A DNA stretch of 64,000 bases from Asparagopsis taxiformis (lineage: Eukaryota > Rhodophyta > Florideophyceae > Bonnemaisoniales > Bonnemaisoniaceae). Location of the stretch: assembly GCA_030407315.1 (NCBI GenBank), contig JALQPE010001687.1, positions 1 to 64,000 on the forward strand. Direction: 5' to 3'. Below the pieces are notes generated by a model. It made no database searches. It saw only the letters and a list, made by a program, of their open reading frames with translations, and was not told where the DNA came from. A program made the translations under genes and the position numbers. Position 1 is the stretch's first letter, and every line of letters begins with the position of its first letter. Shown one piece after another: positions 63,575 to 64,000 of the stretch.

Positions 63575-64000
63575 TCATTTTTGCTCCGGACTGCAGGTGG
63601 CAGGTGGAGGAGAGGGTGGGTGGGTAGTGTCTGAATCCGCATTGAAGCCAAGACGAGAGATAGCCTCATATCCAATGTCTTCAAGCTCCTGGCATATAGT
63701 AGTACCACTGAAAATACAGCAAGGTAAGCGTAGATGTAGTGTACCAAACGTCTCTGCGGTTGATAGAGGCTGGAAAGTGCTGTAACAAGCTCGGCGCTGA
63801 ATACGTCTCCACAGTAACGAAAACGTTGCTCCATAAGTAACAGTAGCCTTATCACGTAGGTGGAAAGAGTCCACGATGCTAGACTGTGATAGTTGGCTAA
63901 GACATAGGGGATGTAAAAATGTATTGTTGACATGGTCAAACTCGTAGGAGTCTCTGCAAAGAACTGTCATACGTTGGTCTGGGCTGGACAGGACGTAAGC
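63575..64000 (-). CDS. C-terminal part of an unidentified ORF running off the window
   Basis: The minus frame is open from the window edge to the stop at 63575, about 141 codons, including SYEFDHVNNTFLHPLCLSQ, TVTYGATFSLLWRRIQRR and a Pro-rich end. No domain recognised. A competing minus frame (63939-63526) is hydrophobic and less protein-like. Partial, low confidence. Confidence 0.35.
   Translation of the reverse strand, partial: AYVLSSPDQRMTVLCRDSYEFDHVNNTFLHPLCLSQLSQSSIVDSFHLRDKATVTYGATFSLLWRRIQRRACYSTFQPLSTAETFGTLHLRLPCCIFSGTTICQELEDIGYEAISRLGFNADSDTTHPPSPPPATCSPEQK

Overview
The window is eukaryotic nuclear DNA dominated by transposable elements. It carries chromodomain-bearing Ty3/Gypsy retrotransposons, Ty1/Copia remnants, a Plavaka-like DNA transposase, SET and DNA-methyltransferase domains, and a type II membrane glycosyltransferase-like protein. 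AATAAA signals sit inside the LTRs. The non-LTR genes read as long, apparently intron-poor frames. My best guess is an intron-poor red alga (a florideophyte such as a Chondrus-like species), but this rests on general resemblance only and is weakly supported. No rRNA, tRNA or CRISPR was recognised.

Region 1 (1-39162) is a nest of LTR retrotransposons. Element A (1-9663, 5' part outside the window) is a decayed chromovirus pol followed by a large ORF on the opposite strand and a 3' LTR. A decayed, reversed Copia element follows (10089-13151), then one copy of a palindrome-bearing repeat R (13152-14382). Element D starts with an LTR at 14383. Its gag zinc knuckle is split by the almost complete element B (16750-29644), which has two LTRs and the 5-bp target duplication ATGTG. 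D resumes at 29650 with pol and a chromodomain, then the tail of its opposite-strand ORF. A solo LTR (C, 36136-36936, duplication CGGTG) follows. Next comes a D-type LTR in reverse orientation with its polypurine tract and the first half of an opposite-strand ORF, as if the 3' end of D had been inverted. A second copy of repeat R begins at 39163.

Region 2 (39163-50000) holds repeat R, a Plavaka-like transposase gene on + (41668-44709), and a convergent minus-strand cluster. That cluster contains a coiled-coil protein (47071-44787), a SET-domain ORF and a beta-class DNA N-methyltransferase-like ORF that overlap by 19 bp. It ends in a field of GGCAGT/ACTGCC repeats. Together this looks like a transposon carrying, or neighbouring, writers of chromatin and DNA marks; all of these frames contain single stops or single-base shifts.

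Region 3 (50000-64000) is AT-richer and gene-poor. It contains a two-domain fucosyltransferase-like membrane protein with one in-frame TAG (55762-54128), a homogeneous 9 x 118-bp array with a palindromic core (56430-57505) and diverged relatives on both sides. It also has a 507-aa protein of unknown function (60808-59285), a broken paralogue (62310-63299), a Copia RNase H stub and a partial ORF running off the right edge.

Two themes recur. Many genes are broken by lone in-frame TAG/TAA/TGA codons that a single C-to-T change could explain in most cases. Several others are broken at short homopolymers, which may be assembly error.
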